Of a stretch of 45,101 nucleotides of DNA, positions 18,344-26,858 are shown piece after piece. Numbering within the stretch: position 1 is the stretch's first letter; every line of letters starts with the position of its first letter. Position numbers and translations under genes: made by a program. The stretch is from Betaproteobacteria bacterium (lineage in GTDB: Bacteria > Pseudomonadota > Gammaproteobacteria > Burkholderiales > Casimicrobiaceae), in the NCBI GenBank assembly GCA_027492485.1, contig JAPUER010000079.1, positions 26,226 through 71,326 on the forward strand, in the 5' to 3' direction. Below the pieces are notes generated by a model that saw only the letters and a program-made list of their open reading frames with translations, was not told the origin of the DNA and did not search any database.

Positions 18344-18847
18344 GTGCGTTCCCGCATCTACCTTCGCACGCCGTCGCCGGATGACCGCGACGAATTTCTG
18401 GCGGCGGTGCGCGCCAGCCGCACGCTGCACCACCCGTGGGTGACGCCGCCCGGCGATGAGCAGGCCTTCGCCGCCTGGCTCGCCCGCATGCAGCTCCCTT
18501 TCAATGCGCCGTTTCTGATCTGCCGGCGTGACACCGACGCCATCGCCGGCGTGATCAATGTGAGCAACATCGTGCGCGGCGCGTTTCAGAGCGCTTACCT
18601 TGGCTACTACGGCTTTGCCGGCCACCAGCAACAGGGTTTCATGCGCGATGGCTTGCGCGCCGTGATGCGGGTTGCCTTCGGCGACATGGGGCTGCACCGG
18701 CTGGAGGCGAACATCCAGCCCGGAAACCTCGCCTCCATCGGCCTGGTGAAAGGCGCCGGTTTTCAGTGCGAAGGGTTTTCGCCGAAATACCTCAAGATTG
18801 CCGGCCGCTGGTGCGACCACGAGCGCTGGGCCATCCGCGCTCGTTAG
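18344..18847 (+). CDS. GNAT family N-acetyltransferase, RimJ/RimL-like
   Basis: A 167-residue protein starting with GTG at 18344. The RimJ/RimL pattern is clear: LRTPSPDDRDEFLAAVRAS at the start, LGYYGFAGHQQQGFMRDGL covering the acetyl-CoA loop, then LHRLEANIQPGNLASIGLVKGAGF, the classic C-terminal half of the family. It probably acetylates a protein N-terminus or small amine using acetyl-CoA. It follows the hydrolase gene by 19 bp. Its stop codon overlaps the stop of the convergent transglutaminase gene by four bases. Confidence 0.85.
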   Translation: MRSRIYLRTPSPDDRDEFLAAVRASRTLHHPWVTPPGDEQAFAAWLARMQLPFNAPFLICRRDTDAIAGVINVSNIVRGAFQSAYLGYYGFAGHQQQGFMRDGLRAVMRVAFGDMGLHRLEANIQPGNLASIGLVKGAGFQCEGFSPKYLKIAGRWCDHERWAIRAR

Positions 18848-19758
18848 CGCGCGGTCGAAGCATCGAGCGGCGCGACTGTCACCGCGACCTTCAGACGAGG
18901 ACTGCCGCCACCGCGGATCACACCGCGTAACGGCGGCACGTCGCCATAGTCGCGGCCGTAGGCCAGCTTGACGTGGCTTTCGCCGGCCAGACAGTTGTTG
19001 GTCGGATCGAAATCGAGCCAACCGTCCTTTGGGCAATACACGCTCACCCAGGCGTGCGAGGCGTCGGCGCCGATCAGTCGCGGCTTGCCCGGTGGCGGCT
19101 CGGTCAGCAGATAGCCACTGACATAGCGCGCGGCGAGCCCGAGCGAACGCAGCCCGGCGATCATCACCTGCGCGAAATCCTGACAGACGCCCTGTTTGAG
19201 GCCGAGCGCCGTCAGCGGCGGCGTGCTGGCGTCGGTCGCCTCCGGTGAATATTTGAACTCGGTGTGGATGCGCTGGCAGAGCGCCTTCGCCAGTTGATAG
19301 ACCGGTTGCGATTTGCCGGCAAGCGCCGACGCATAGCGAGCGAAGTCGGCATGGATCGGCGCCAGCGGCGACGGTTGCGCAAACTCCCGCGCGGCATCGA
19401 ATTCCTGCCCGGCGGTGTACTGCATGTGTTCGGCCACCGCTTCCCAGGGCAAGCTGTCGGGCATGGTCACGCGGTCGAGCTTGCCGGTCAGCTCCGGCGC
19501 CAGGGCATGGGTGATGACTTCGCTGTGGGCGACGACGCTCAGTTCGGCATGGGCAACGGCCAACTCGAAGTAAACCCGCTCCTGGCCGTAGCTGTCGAGG
19601 CTCGGCGTGCGTACTTCCGGCTCCGGGGCGATGCGCAGGTCGTGGCTCAGCAATTGCTGCGAGGCCGACGCCAGTGGTCGCAGATGCGCGATGTGATGCG
19701 CCTGCTCGACGTTGCCGGCGTACTCGTAGTGGGTATCGTGGGTGACGGACAGCCGCAT
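18844..19758 (-). CDS. transglutaminase-like cysteine protein (COG1305 type)
   Basis: About 304 residues from the ATG at 19758, two bases after the upstream gene ends. An N-terminal beta domain starts LSVTHDTHYEYAGNV. The transglutaminase core holds the full Cys-His-Asp triad: C192 in KQGVCQDFAQ, H235 in ADASHAWVSV and D251 in LDFDPTNN. Without a signal peptide it is probably cytoplasmic. Such proteins sit beside ATP-grasp/alpha-E genes in many bacteria; comparative genomics has proposed that the set makes and processes a short peptide. They may act as peptidases or acyl-transferases. The open frame upstream of 19758 lies over the neighbouring gene and is discarded. Confidence 0.88.
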   Translation of the reverse strand: MRLSVTHDTHYEYAGNVEQAHHIAHLRPLASASQQLLSHDLRIAPEPEVRTPSLDSYGQERVYFELAVAHAELSVVAHSEVITHALAPELTGKLDRVTMPDSLPWEAVAEHMQYTAGQEFDAAREFAQPSPLAPIHADFARYASALAGKSQPVYQLAKALCQRIHTEFKYSPEATDASTPPLTALGLKQGVCQDFAQVMIAGLRSLGLAARYVSGYLLTEPPPGKPRLIGADASHAWVSVYCPKDGWLDFDPTNNCLAGESHVKLAYGRDYGDVPPLRGVIRGGGSPRLKVAVTVAPLDASTAR

Positions 19759-19760
19759 GC

Positions 19761-22442
19761 TTATGCCCCCACCGCATGCGCCGCGCCTTCGGCATGGCTG
19801 AAGTAGCGCTGCGATAGCGCGTCGGAAATCGCGCAGGCGTCGTTGGCGACAGTGCGCAGCATGGCGACCAGATCGCTCTTGTCGCTGCGCGCCGCCAGCG
19901 CGGCGATCTGCGCGGCCGGCCAGCGATGCGGCAGCATGTACGTCGCCAGCAAAGGTGGCACCACACCGGCCGGCGTGTCGCTCAGCTTGGCGACACGGCT
20001 GGCGAGTGTCTGCGCGATCCACGCCAGTGACCGCGGGTTGTCGCGGTTGAGCACCAGCAATTCGAGCAGCGCCTCCGGGTCGCGCCGCTGCAGATAGCGC
20101 GAACGATAGGTAATGGTGCTGTCGAACAGGCTCAACACCAGCGAGAGGCCGATGTCGCTTTCCAGCGAACCGGTGGCGAAGGCTTCCGCCAGCGCATCGG
20201 CGAGCGTGGACATGCGCTCGAGGTGGCGCCCGATCGACAGCAAGCGCCAGCCATCGTCACGGGTCATGCGATCGGTCTGCGCGCCCGTCATCGCCATCAC
20301 ATTGACCGACAACCGGTCGAGGGCCCGCAGCGACTGCTGCGTTGTGGCATTCGGCGACTGCTGCGTTGTGGCATTCGGCGACTGCTGCGTGGGGGCGTTC
20401 GCCGCCTGTCGCGGTGAATGGCCGCTGCCCAGCATGCTCTCGAACTCGCTGGCGCTGGCCGCCACCAACGACCATTGTTCGATGGCCAGGCGCTCACGTA
20501 CCGCGAACGCCGCCTGCCGCAGCGCGCCGAGCGTCGCCGCGACGCTGTAGGCGCCGAGACGGCCGTCGCGATCGGACAGCGAGGCGATCAACGCCCGCTC
20601 GAACACATGCGCCGCCTGTCGCGGCGACGGCACGGCGCGACTCACCAGCCCGTTGGCGATGGCAAGCCGATGCAGCCACTCCAGCGTTTGCGGCGTTTCC
20701 TCCGCCTCGCTGGCCAGCGCTTCCAGCGTTACGCGGGCAAGACGCGTTGCGTTCTCCAGCCGCTCGGTATAGCGGCCGAACCAGAACAGATTCTCGGCAG
20801 CGCGACTCGATACGCCGAGCGGCGTGCGATGGGTCGACAGCGGCGTCAGCGTTGGCGACAACGGCGTTGCGTCGTCGCTGCCGTGGCCGGTGATGACCCA
20901 GAAGTCAGCCGAGCTGCCGCCGCGGTACATCGACACCACGTCGCGGCCCTCGGGCGCGATGCGCGCGAGACCGCCCGGCATCACGTGCCAGCGACCCGGC
21001 CCGTTCGACAGCGCAAACACGCGCACCATCGCCGCCCGCGAAGCGATCGGTGGCGACGCCCCGGCACCCTGCCAGCTTGGCGTGTGCGACAGCGGCAGAA
21101 AGGCCTGCGCCGCAAAATCCTCCGGGCGCAATGCAATACGACCGGCCCATTGCTCGCGTTCGCGCGCCGAGAGCGCCTTGCCGATGGCGGGAACGAAACG
21201 CCGGCCGCGGTCGTTGAAGGTCGGCTTCAGCACATAGTCGCCAAGCTGCGGCATCAGCGCGCGCAGTGCCGCTTTCTCGCCGCACCACCAGCTTGCAATC
21301 GAGGGGATCGCCAGCGTCTCGCCGAGCAGCGATTCGCAGAGCTTCGGCAGGAAGCCAAGGATGGCAGTGGATTCAAGAAAGCCGGTGCCCGGTGCGTTGG
21401 CAAGTACCACGTTGCCCGCGCGCCACGCCTGCATCAACCCCGGAATGCCGAGCGCAGAATCGGCCCGCAGCTCCAGCGGGTCGAGAAAGTCGTCGTCGAG
21501 GCGGCGCAGGATCACGTCGACCGCTTGCAGCCCGTTCAGCGTCTTCAGCCACACGCGCTGGTCGCGCACCACCAGGTCGCCGCCTTCCACCAGCGTGATG
21601 CCGAGGTAGCGGGCGAGATAGACGTGCTCGAAGTAGGTCTCGTTGTACGGCCCCGGCGTCAGCAGCACCATGCGTGCGTCGTCGCCGGCGGGGCTGTGCG
21701 CGGCGAGGCTCGCCATCAGGGTCTGGTAGCTGGTCGCCAGCTTGTCGACGTGCAGCGCGCGGAACGCATCGGGGAATAGCCGCGATACGATCATCCGGTT
21801 TTCCAGCGCGTAGCCGAGCCCCGACGGCGCCTGGGCGCGCTGCGACATCACCCACCAGTTGCCGTCCGGGCCGCGGGCGAGATCGAACGCCGCGATGTGC
21901 AGATGGGTTTGTCCGCGCGGCACCACGCCGTGCGCCGCGCGCAGGAAGCCGGGATGACCGTGCACCAGCGCCGTCGGCAGCTTGCCGTCGCGGATCAGCT
22001 CCTGCGGGCCGTAAACGTCGGCGAGGATGCGGTTGAGCAGGTCGGCGCGCTGCGCCACACCACGCTCGACCTGTCGCCACTCGGTCTCGGTCATGATCAT
22101 CGGCAGCAGATCGAGCGACCACGGCCGCGCCTGCCGGCCATTGTTGTCGACGGCGTCGGAATACAGGTTGTAGGTGACGCCGTTGTCCTCGATCTTGCGC
22201 GCCAGGCTCGCATGCAGTTCGTCGAACTGGCTCAGCAACGCCTGCGGCGTGCGCTCGTCTGCCGGCAAGGTTGCAATCGCGCTTGCGAGAAAGGTTTGCC
22301 ACGCCGGGCGCGCGAGCAAGCCGTCGCGTAGACCATCGTAGTGGCCCGCAGGCGCCCGCCGGCTCAACGACAGAATCGTGGCGGCGGTTTGCGCGGAGCG
22401 GTCGCCCTCGCTGGCGGCGTCGGCGTCAAAAAGGGAAGACAT
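19761..22442 (-). CDS. circularly permuted ATP-grasp / alpha-E fusion protein
   Basis: An 893-residue fusion. Residues 80-520 form a circularly permuted type-2 ATP-grasp domain, with DNGVTYNLY, DLLPMIMTETEW, TPGPYNETYFEHVYLARYLG, an EGGDLVV strand and KPTFNDRGRR. Residues 545-880 form an alpha-E helical domain, beginning SRAAENLFWFGRYTERLENA. In many genomes these are two separate genes. ATP-grasp enzymes make amide bonds through acyl-phosphates, so the protein probably ligates amino acids or peptides, with the alpha-E domain as helper. It lies between two transglutaminase genes on the same strand. Three 24-bp tandem repeats lie within the alpha-E part. Confidence 0.88.
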   Translation of the reverse strand: MSSLFDADAASEGDRSAQTAATILSLSRRAPAGHYDGLRDGLLARPAWQTFLASAIATLPADERTPQALLSQFDELHASLARKIEDNGVTYNLYSDAVDNNGRQARPWSLDLLPMIMTETEWRQVERGVAQRADLLNRILADVYGPQELIRDGKLPTALVHGHPGFLRAAHGVVPRGQTHLHIAAFDLARGPDGNWWVMSQRAQAPSGLGYALENRMIVSRLFPDAFRALHVDKLATSYQTLMASLAAHSPAGDDARMVLLTPGPYNETYFEHVYLARYLGITLVEGGDLVVRDQRVWLKTLNGLQAVDVILRRLDDDFLDPLELRADSALGIPGLMQAWRAGNVVLANAPGTGFLESTAILGFLPKLCESLLGETLAIPSIASWWCGEKAALRALMPQLGDYVLKPTFNDRGRRFVPAIGKALSAREREQWAGRIALRPEDFAAQAFLPLSHTPSWQGAGASPPIASRAAMVRVFALSNGPGRWHVMPGGLARIAPEGRDVVSMYRGGSSADFWVITGHGSDDATPLSPTLTPLSTHRTPLGVSSRAAENLFWFGRYTERLENATRLARVTLEALASEAEETPQTLEWLHRLAIANGLVSRAVPSPRQAAHVFERALIASLSDRDGRLGAYSVAATLGALRQAAFAVRERLAIEQWSLVAASASEFESMLGSGHSPRQAANAPTQQSPNATTQQSPNATTQQSLRALDRLSVNVMAMTGAQTDRMTRDDGWRLLSIGRHLERMSTLADALAEAFATGSLESDIGLSLVLSLFDSTITYRSRYLQRRDPEALLELLVLNRDNPRSLAWIAQTLASRVAKLSDTPAGVVPPLLATYMLPHRWPAAQIAALAARSDKSDLVAMLRTVANDACAISDALSQRYFSHAEGAAHAVGA
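20331..20402. repeat. three tandem 24-bp repeats inside the alpha-E domain
   Basis: Units lie at 20331-20354, 20355-20378 and 20379-20402. The first two are identical (cgactgctgcgttgtggcat plus tcgg) and the third is diverged. They encode an eight-residue repeat, read as NATTQQSP, at about residues 681-704 of the fusion protein. The period of 24 keeps the frame. It is probably a flexible, length-variable loop formed by slippage. Confidence 0.85.
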
Positions 22443-22506
22443 GCGCCGAGTGTAGCGGCCACCGTCGCCGGGAAAGCGGTCGCGGAATCACCTTTCTTTC
22501 ATGGCG

Positions 22507-25500
22507 TTACGTGCGACGTAAATCCAGTGTGAACGGGTGCTCGTGATTGACCTGCGCGGGCTGCACCACCATGCGACCGGGGGTGTGGCCCATGCGCAGG
22601 AAGCGCGACAGGCGGCGCGACTCGGCCTCGTAGGCGTTGATCGGGAACACGCTCGGGTTCGATCCGCCCGGATGCTGCACGTGGTACTGGCAGCCGCCGA
22701 GGCTCTTGTTCATCCAGGTGTCGACGATGTCGAAGGTCACGGGCGCATGCACCTGAATGCTCGGATGCAGGGCGGAGGGCGGGCTCCAGGCCTTGTAGCG
22801 CACGCCGGCGACGAAGTGACCGACGGTGCCGGTCGGCTGCAAGGGCAGCGCCTCGCCGTTGGCGGTCACCACATAGCGTGAGTCGTTGAGGCCGGTCACG
22901 CTGACCTCCAGCCGCTCCAGCGACGAGTCGACATAGCGCACGGTGCCGCCGATCGCGCCTTCTTCGCCCATCACGTGCCAGGGCTCGAGCGCGCCGCGGA
23001 TCGCGACCTCCATACCGCGCACGGCGATCTCGCCGAACAGCGGGAAGCGGAACTCGAAATGCGGCGCGAACCACGCTGGGTCGAACTGGTAGCCGCCATT
23101 CTCGGGCATCGCGAGGTCTTCCAGCACGTCCTCGAAGTCCATGCGGATGAAGGTCGGCAGCATGAAGCGGTCGTGCAGTGCCGTGCCCCAGCGCGACAGC
23201 GAGTGATGCTTGGGCTGCTTCCAGAAACGGGCGACGAGGGCGCGCAGTAGGAGCTGCTGCACGATGCTCATGCGCGCATGCGGCGGCATCTCGAAGGCGC
23301 GCAGTTCGAGCAGGCCCAGGCGGCCGGTCGGACCGTCGGGCGAGTAGAGCTTGTCGATGCAGAACTCGCTGCGATGGGTGTTGCCGGTGACGTCGATCAG
23401 GATGTTGCGCAGCATGCGGTCGACCAGCCATGGCGGCATCTCGTTGTCGTAGATAGCGCGGTTCTTCTCGATCTGCGCCAGCGCGATTTCAAGTTCATAG
23501 AGCTGGTCGTTGCGCGCCTCGTCAATGCGCGGCGCCTGCGACGTGGCGCCGATGAAGAGGCCGCTGAACAGGTACGACAGGCTAGGGTGGTTGTGCCAGT
23601 AGGCGATCAGGCTCGACAGCAGTTCCGGTTTGCGCAGGAACGGCGAATCGGCCGGCGTCGCGCCGCCGAGTACGAAGTGATTGCCGCCGCCGGTGCCGGT
23701 GTGGCGGCCATCGAGCGCGAACTTCTCGGCGCAGAGGTGTTCCTCGAACGCGGCCTGGTACAAAAATTCCGTGTGCTCGACCAGCTCGCCCCAGTTGTAG
23801 GCGGGATGGATGTTGACTTCGATCACGCCGGGGTCCGGCGTGACCTGCAGGAGTTTGAGGCGCGGGTCGCGCGGCGGCGGATAGCCTTCGAGCACGATGC
23901 GCATATCGAGCTGTTCGGCGGTCGCCTCGATCGCGCTCAGCAGGTCAAGATAGTCCTCCAACCACGCAATCGGCGGCATGAAGATGTACAGATGCCCCTG
24001 CCGCGCCTCAACGCAAAGTGCCGTGCGCGTGAGCCAGTGCGCCGACTGGAAGCGCTGCGGCATGAGGGTGGACGTGGCGGGGACGTATTGCTGAGCGCGC
24101 GACGTCGCGTCCGGAAGCATTCCCTCCCCCAGCGGGGGAGGGCCAGGGTGGGGGCGGCCGGCCATCGCAAAATCGTCGGCGCCCAGCGTTCCCCCACCCC
24201 CGGCCCTCCCTCGCTGGGGGAGAGAGTCGATCGATTGCATCGCCACCGTCGCCGGCACATCCAGCCCGCGCGCCACCCCATACCGCTCAGCAAAAGTCCG
24301 CGCTGGCGGCAATTCGCCGCGCGGATCGAACGTATCGCGGTCGATGAAGTAGGGGTAGTCGCCTTCGGACGTCCACGGCAGGCTGTCGAGCGGCAGGCGG
24401 TAGCCCATCGCGCTGTCGCCGGGGATCAGGTACATGCGTTCGTCGCGGAAGAACCACGGGCCGGTTTGCCAGCGCGTCCCGCTCAAGCCGACGGCGCTGC
24501 CCGGCGTGATGGGCAGCACGTGGCCGACGACGTGCTGCAAACCCTGATCGAACACCTTGCGCAGACGGTCGCGCTCGAGCTCGTCGCCGAGCCGGGCATC
24601 GAACGGATCGACGTTGACCGGCAGGCGACGCTCGCGCCACAGGTAGTACCAGGTGTCCTCGTAGCCTTCCTTGATGAACTCGCCGGTCAACCCGAGCTTG
24701 GTAGCGAGCGCGTGGATGAAGTGGCCGGAATCGGCATTGCTGTAGCTCGATGGCTTGCGCTCGTCGGCGAACAGGTCAGGGTTGTGCCAGATCGGCTGGC
24801 CGTCCTTGCGCCAGAACACCGACAGCGCCCAGCGCGGCAGTTGCTCGCCGGGATACCACTTGCCCTGGCCGAAATGCAGGAAGCCGCCGTCGCCGTACTG
24901 CGCGCGCAGCTTCTGCACCAGCGCGTTGGCATAGCCGCGCTTGGTGGGGCCGAGCGCGGCGGTGTTCCACTCCGGCGCGTCGCGGTCGCGGTCGGCGACG
25001 AAGGTTGGCTCGCCGCCCATCGTCAGCCGCACGTCGCCGGCGACTAGGTCGCGATCCACTTTTTCGCCGAGATCGAGCACGTGCTCCCACTGCGCCTCGG
25101 TGTACGGCTTGGTCACGCGCGGCGACTCGTAGATGCGCGTGACGGCCATGTGGTGTTCGAATTCCACCTCGCTCTTGTCGACGCCGCCTTCGATCGGCGC
25201 GGCGGACGAGGGCTGTGGCGTGCAGGCGAGCGGGATGTGGCCCTCGCCCGCGAGCAGGCCCGAGGTCGGGTCGAGCCCGATCCAGCCGGCGCCGGGCAGA
25301 TAAACCTCGCACCAGGCGTGCAGATCGGTGAAGTCGGCGCTGGGGCCGCTCGGGCCGTCGATGGCTTTCACGTCCGGCGTCAACTGGATCAGATAGCCCG
25401 ACACAAAGCGCGCCGCGATGCCCAAGTGACGCATCAACTGCACCAGCAGCCAGCCCGAGTCGCGGCAAGAGCCGGACTTCAACGTCAGCGTCTGCTCCGG

Positions 25501-26004
25501 CGTCTGCACCCCCGGCTCCATGCGGATCAGGTAGCGGACGTCCTTGTAGAGCATCGCATTGACGTCAACCAGGAAGTCAATCGTGCGCCGTTTGCTCTTG
25601 TCAATCTTCTTGAGATAAGCATCGACCAGCGGCGTCATCGGCGCGGTGGCGAGGTAAGGCGCTACCTCCGCCCTGGTGTCGTTCGAATAGGCGAACGGAA
25701 ATTTCTCGGCGGCCGGCTCCAGAAAGAAATCGAACGGGTTGTAGACCGCCATCTCGGCGACCACGTCGACCGTCACCTTGAATTCGCGCGTTTTCTCGGG
25801 GAACACCAGTCGCGCCATGTAGTTGGCGAACGGGTCCTGCTGCCAGTTGCAGAAGTGGTCGGCGGGCTCCACGCGCTGGCTGTAGGAGAGGATGCGCGTG
25901 CGGCAATGCGGCGCCGGACGCAGCCGCACGATCTGCGGGCCGAGCGTAACCAGGCGGTCGTAGCGATAGTGGGTGACGTGGTTGAGCGCGACGTGGATGG
26001 TCAT
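22507..26004 (-). CDS. large transglutaminase / DUF2126 protein
   Basis: An 1165-residue protein, the usual size of the COG1305-DUF2126 fusion. The N-terminal transglutaminase part has the complete triad: C180 in LKSGSCRDSG, H229 in DLHAWCEV and D245 in GLDPTSG. The remainder is DUF2126, with VRLTMGGEPTFV near residue 330 and conserved segments such as GTGGGNHFVLGG and NPSVFPINAYEAESRR towards the C-terminus. No signal peptide is seen. It is the first gene of the leftward module that continues with the ATP-grasp/alpha-E fusion 64 bp on. A palindromic repeat is inserted in frame at residues about 593-629. Confidence 0.9.
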   Translation of the reverse strand: MTIHVALNHVTHYRYDRLVTLGPQIVRLRPAPHCRTRILSYSQRVEPADHFCNWQQDPFANYMARLVFPEKTREFKVTVDVVAEMAVYNPFDFFLEPAAEKFPFAYSNDTRAEVAPYLATAPMTPLVDAYLKKIDKSKRRTIDFLVDVNAMLYKDVRYLIRMEPGVQTPEQTLTLKSGSCRDSGWLLVQLMRHLGIAARFVSGYLIQLTPDVKAIDGPSGPSADFTDLHAWCEVYLPGAGWIGLDPTSGLLAGEGHIPLACTPQPSSAAPIEGGVDKSEVEFEHHMAVTRIYESPRVTKPYTEAQWEHVLDLGEKVDRDLVAGDVRLTMGGEPTFVADRDRDAPEWNTAALGPTKRGYANALVQKLRAQYGDGGFLHFGQGKWYPGEQLPRWALSVFWRKDGQPIWHNPDLFADERKPSSYSNADSGHFIHALATKLGLTGEFIKEGYEDTWYYLWRERRLPVNVDPFDARLGDELERDRLRKVFDQGLQHVVGHVLPITPGSAVGLSGTRWQTGPWFFRDERMYLIPGDSAMGYRLPLDSLPWTSEGDYPYFIDRDTFDPRGELPPARTFAERYGVARGLDVPATVAMQSIDSLPQRGRAGGGGTLGADDFAMAGRPHPGPPPLGEGMLPDATSRAQQYVPATSTLMPQRFQSAHWLTRTALCVEARQGHLYIFMPPIAWLEDYLDLLSAIEATAEQLDMRIVLEGYPPPRDPRLKLLQVTPDPGVIEVNIHPAYNWGELVEHTEFLYQAAFEEHLCAEKFALDGRHTGTGGGNHFVLGGATPADSPFLRKPELLSSLIAYWHNHPSLSYLFSGLFIGATSQAPRIDEARNDQLYELEIALAQIEKNRAIYDNEMPPWLVDRMLRNILIDVTGNTHRSEFCIDKLYSPDGPTGRLGLLELRAFEMPPHARMSIVQQLLLRALVARFWKQPKHHSLSRWGTALHDRFMLPTFIRMDFEDVLEDLAMPENGGYQFDPAWFAPHFEFRFPLFGEIAVRGMEVAIRGALEPWHVMGEEGAIGGTVRYVDSSLERLEVSVTGLNDSRYVVTANGEALPLQPTGTVGHFVAGVRYKAWSPPSALHPSIQVHAPVTFDIVDTWMNKSLGGCQYHVQHPGGSNPSVFPINAYEAESRRLSRFLRMGHTPGRMVVQPAQVNHEHPFTLDLRRT
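24121..24225. repeat. palindromic repeat inserted in frame in the DUF2126 gene
   Basis: Two inverted arms, tccctcccccagcgggggag onward (24121-24155) and its near-complement ending gctgggggagaga (24191-24225), enclose about 35 bases. Each arm contains its own small hairpin. The same GC-rich family occurs between genes at 39970-40084 and 44683-44803. Here it is translated, giving a Gly/Pro-rich stretch with HPGPPPLGEG, and the frame is kept on both sides. Confidence 0.8.
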
Positions 26005-26400
26005 GATGCGGGACGGTTCCGGTTCCGGGCAACAGGAGCAAACGCCGTGCCCATGACCGGCATTGTCACCGGTTTTGATGACGGCTCGCTCACGGCGAAC
26101 AACGGCTCGCGCAATGCGTCCGGTAATAGCTTTTCACGAAAATGCGCAATGGGATAGGGATTGGAAGGCAATTAATGTACAAGTCGACATTGCAAAAAAT
26201 CGAGCGTGACGCCCCGTGCAACAGTCGTTCAATGGCGAAAGATGCTGCCGGGAATGCCCTCGACCGGTGCAGCGCCGGACACCGGCTGGACGCAGCGGCG
26301 CATCGCCCGCGCCGCGCATGCCTGCTCGTCGGCAAACCCACATTGACGCGGACGCCGCGTGCCTACAATCGCCACTTCAAATGCTGATCGGGAGTTCAAC
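26005..26400. other. intergenic region between divergent genes
   Basis: A 396-bp gap between the leftward DUF2126 operon and the rightward VOC gene. It must hold promoters for both. The stretch near 26140-26215 (aatgcgcaatgggatagg and following) is relatively AT-rich. I see no convincing gene, RNA or repeat in it. Confidence 0.4.
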
Positions 26401-26808
26401 ATGGCCATTCAACCCTATCTCGCCTACACCGGCGACTGCGAAGCGGCGCTCAACTTCTATCAATCGGTGCTCGGTGGCGAGGTCACCTTCATGATGCGCT
26501 TTGGCGATTCGCCGATGGCGGGCGAGTTCGACAGTGAGTGGCATGACAAGATCATGCATGCCACTTACGCGCTTGACGGCCAGCAGATGATGGCCTGCGA
26601 CCGGCCGCCGAACATGCCGGGACCGACCGGTTTCTGCGGTTTTTCGCTGTCGGTTGCCTACCAGGACGTCGCCAAAGGCGAAGCCGTATTCAAGGCGTTG
26701 GCCGACGGCGGGCAGATCACTATGCCGTTCGCGCCGACCTTCTGGGCCAAAGGATTCGGTATGTTCACCGACCGCTTCGGCGTGCACTGGATGGTGAACT
26801 GCGAGTAG
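26401..26808 (+). CDS. VOC-superfamily PhnB/YjdN-like protein
   Basis: A 135-residue single-domain protein of the glyoxalase/bleomycin-resistance fold. It opens AIQPYLAYTGDCEAALNFYQ, has the MMRFGDSPM segment near residues 32-40, and ends with FGVHWMVNCE, all typical of PhnB-like proteins. Despite the name, this family has no shown role in phosphonate breakdown and the gene is 12 kb from the phn block. The start at 26401 follows a ggag ribosome site; an upstream in-frame start at 26359 is less likely. The function is unknown. Confidence 0.87.
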   Translation: MAIQPYLAYTGDCEAALNFYQSVLGGEVTFMMRFGDSPMAGEFDSEWHDKIMHATYALDGQQMMACDRPPNMPGPTGFCGFSLSVAYQDVAKGEAVFKALADGGQITMPFAPTFWAKGFGMFTDRFGVHWMVNCE

Positions 26809-26811
26809 CCT

Positions 26812-26830
26812 CGGCGCCACTTCGGCGCCG
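26812..26830. terminator. hairpin between convergent genes
   Basis: A 7-bp stem, cggcgcc (26812-26818) with ggcgccg (26824-26830) and a 5-base loop, sits just after the VOC stop and before the end of the convergent peptidase gene. It has no T-run, so a bidirectional terminator role is only likely. Confidence 0.4.
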
Positions 26831-26858
26831 CGAGCAGCGCTGCAACCACCGACTGCTA

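Noticed and set aside
16870-18357. A 495-codon open frame on the minus strand
   Set aside because: It lies antisense to the exported alpha/beta hydrolase, whose signal sequence, nucleophile elbow and ribosome site are convincing.
18335-19966. A 543-codon open frame on the minus strand
   Set aside because: Arg-rich translation without family features; it covers the GNAT gene in antisense and the transglutaminase gene in another frame.
23278-25047. A 589-codon open frame on the plus strand
   Set aside because: It lies antisense to the DUF2126 gene, is dominated by Arg/Ala/Val, and shows no domain pattern; a high-GC shadow frame.
26401-26808. PhnB-like protein taken as part of phosphonate metabolism
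   Set aside because: The name is historical, the family has no shown role in C-P cleavage, and the gene is far from the phn block.
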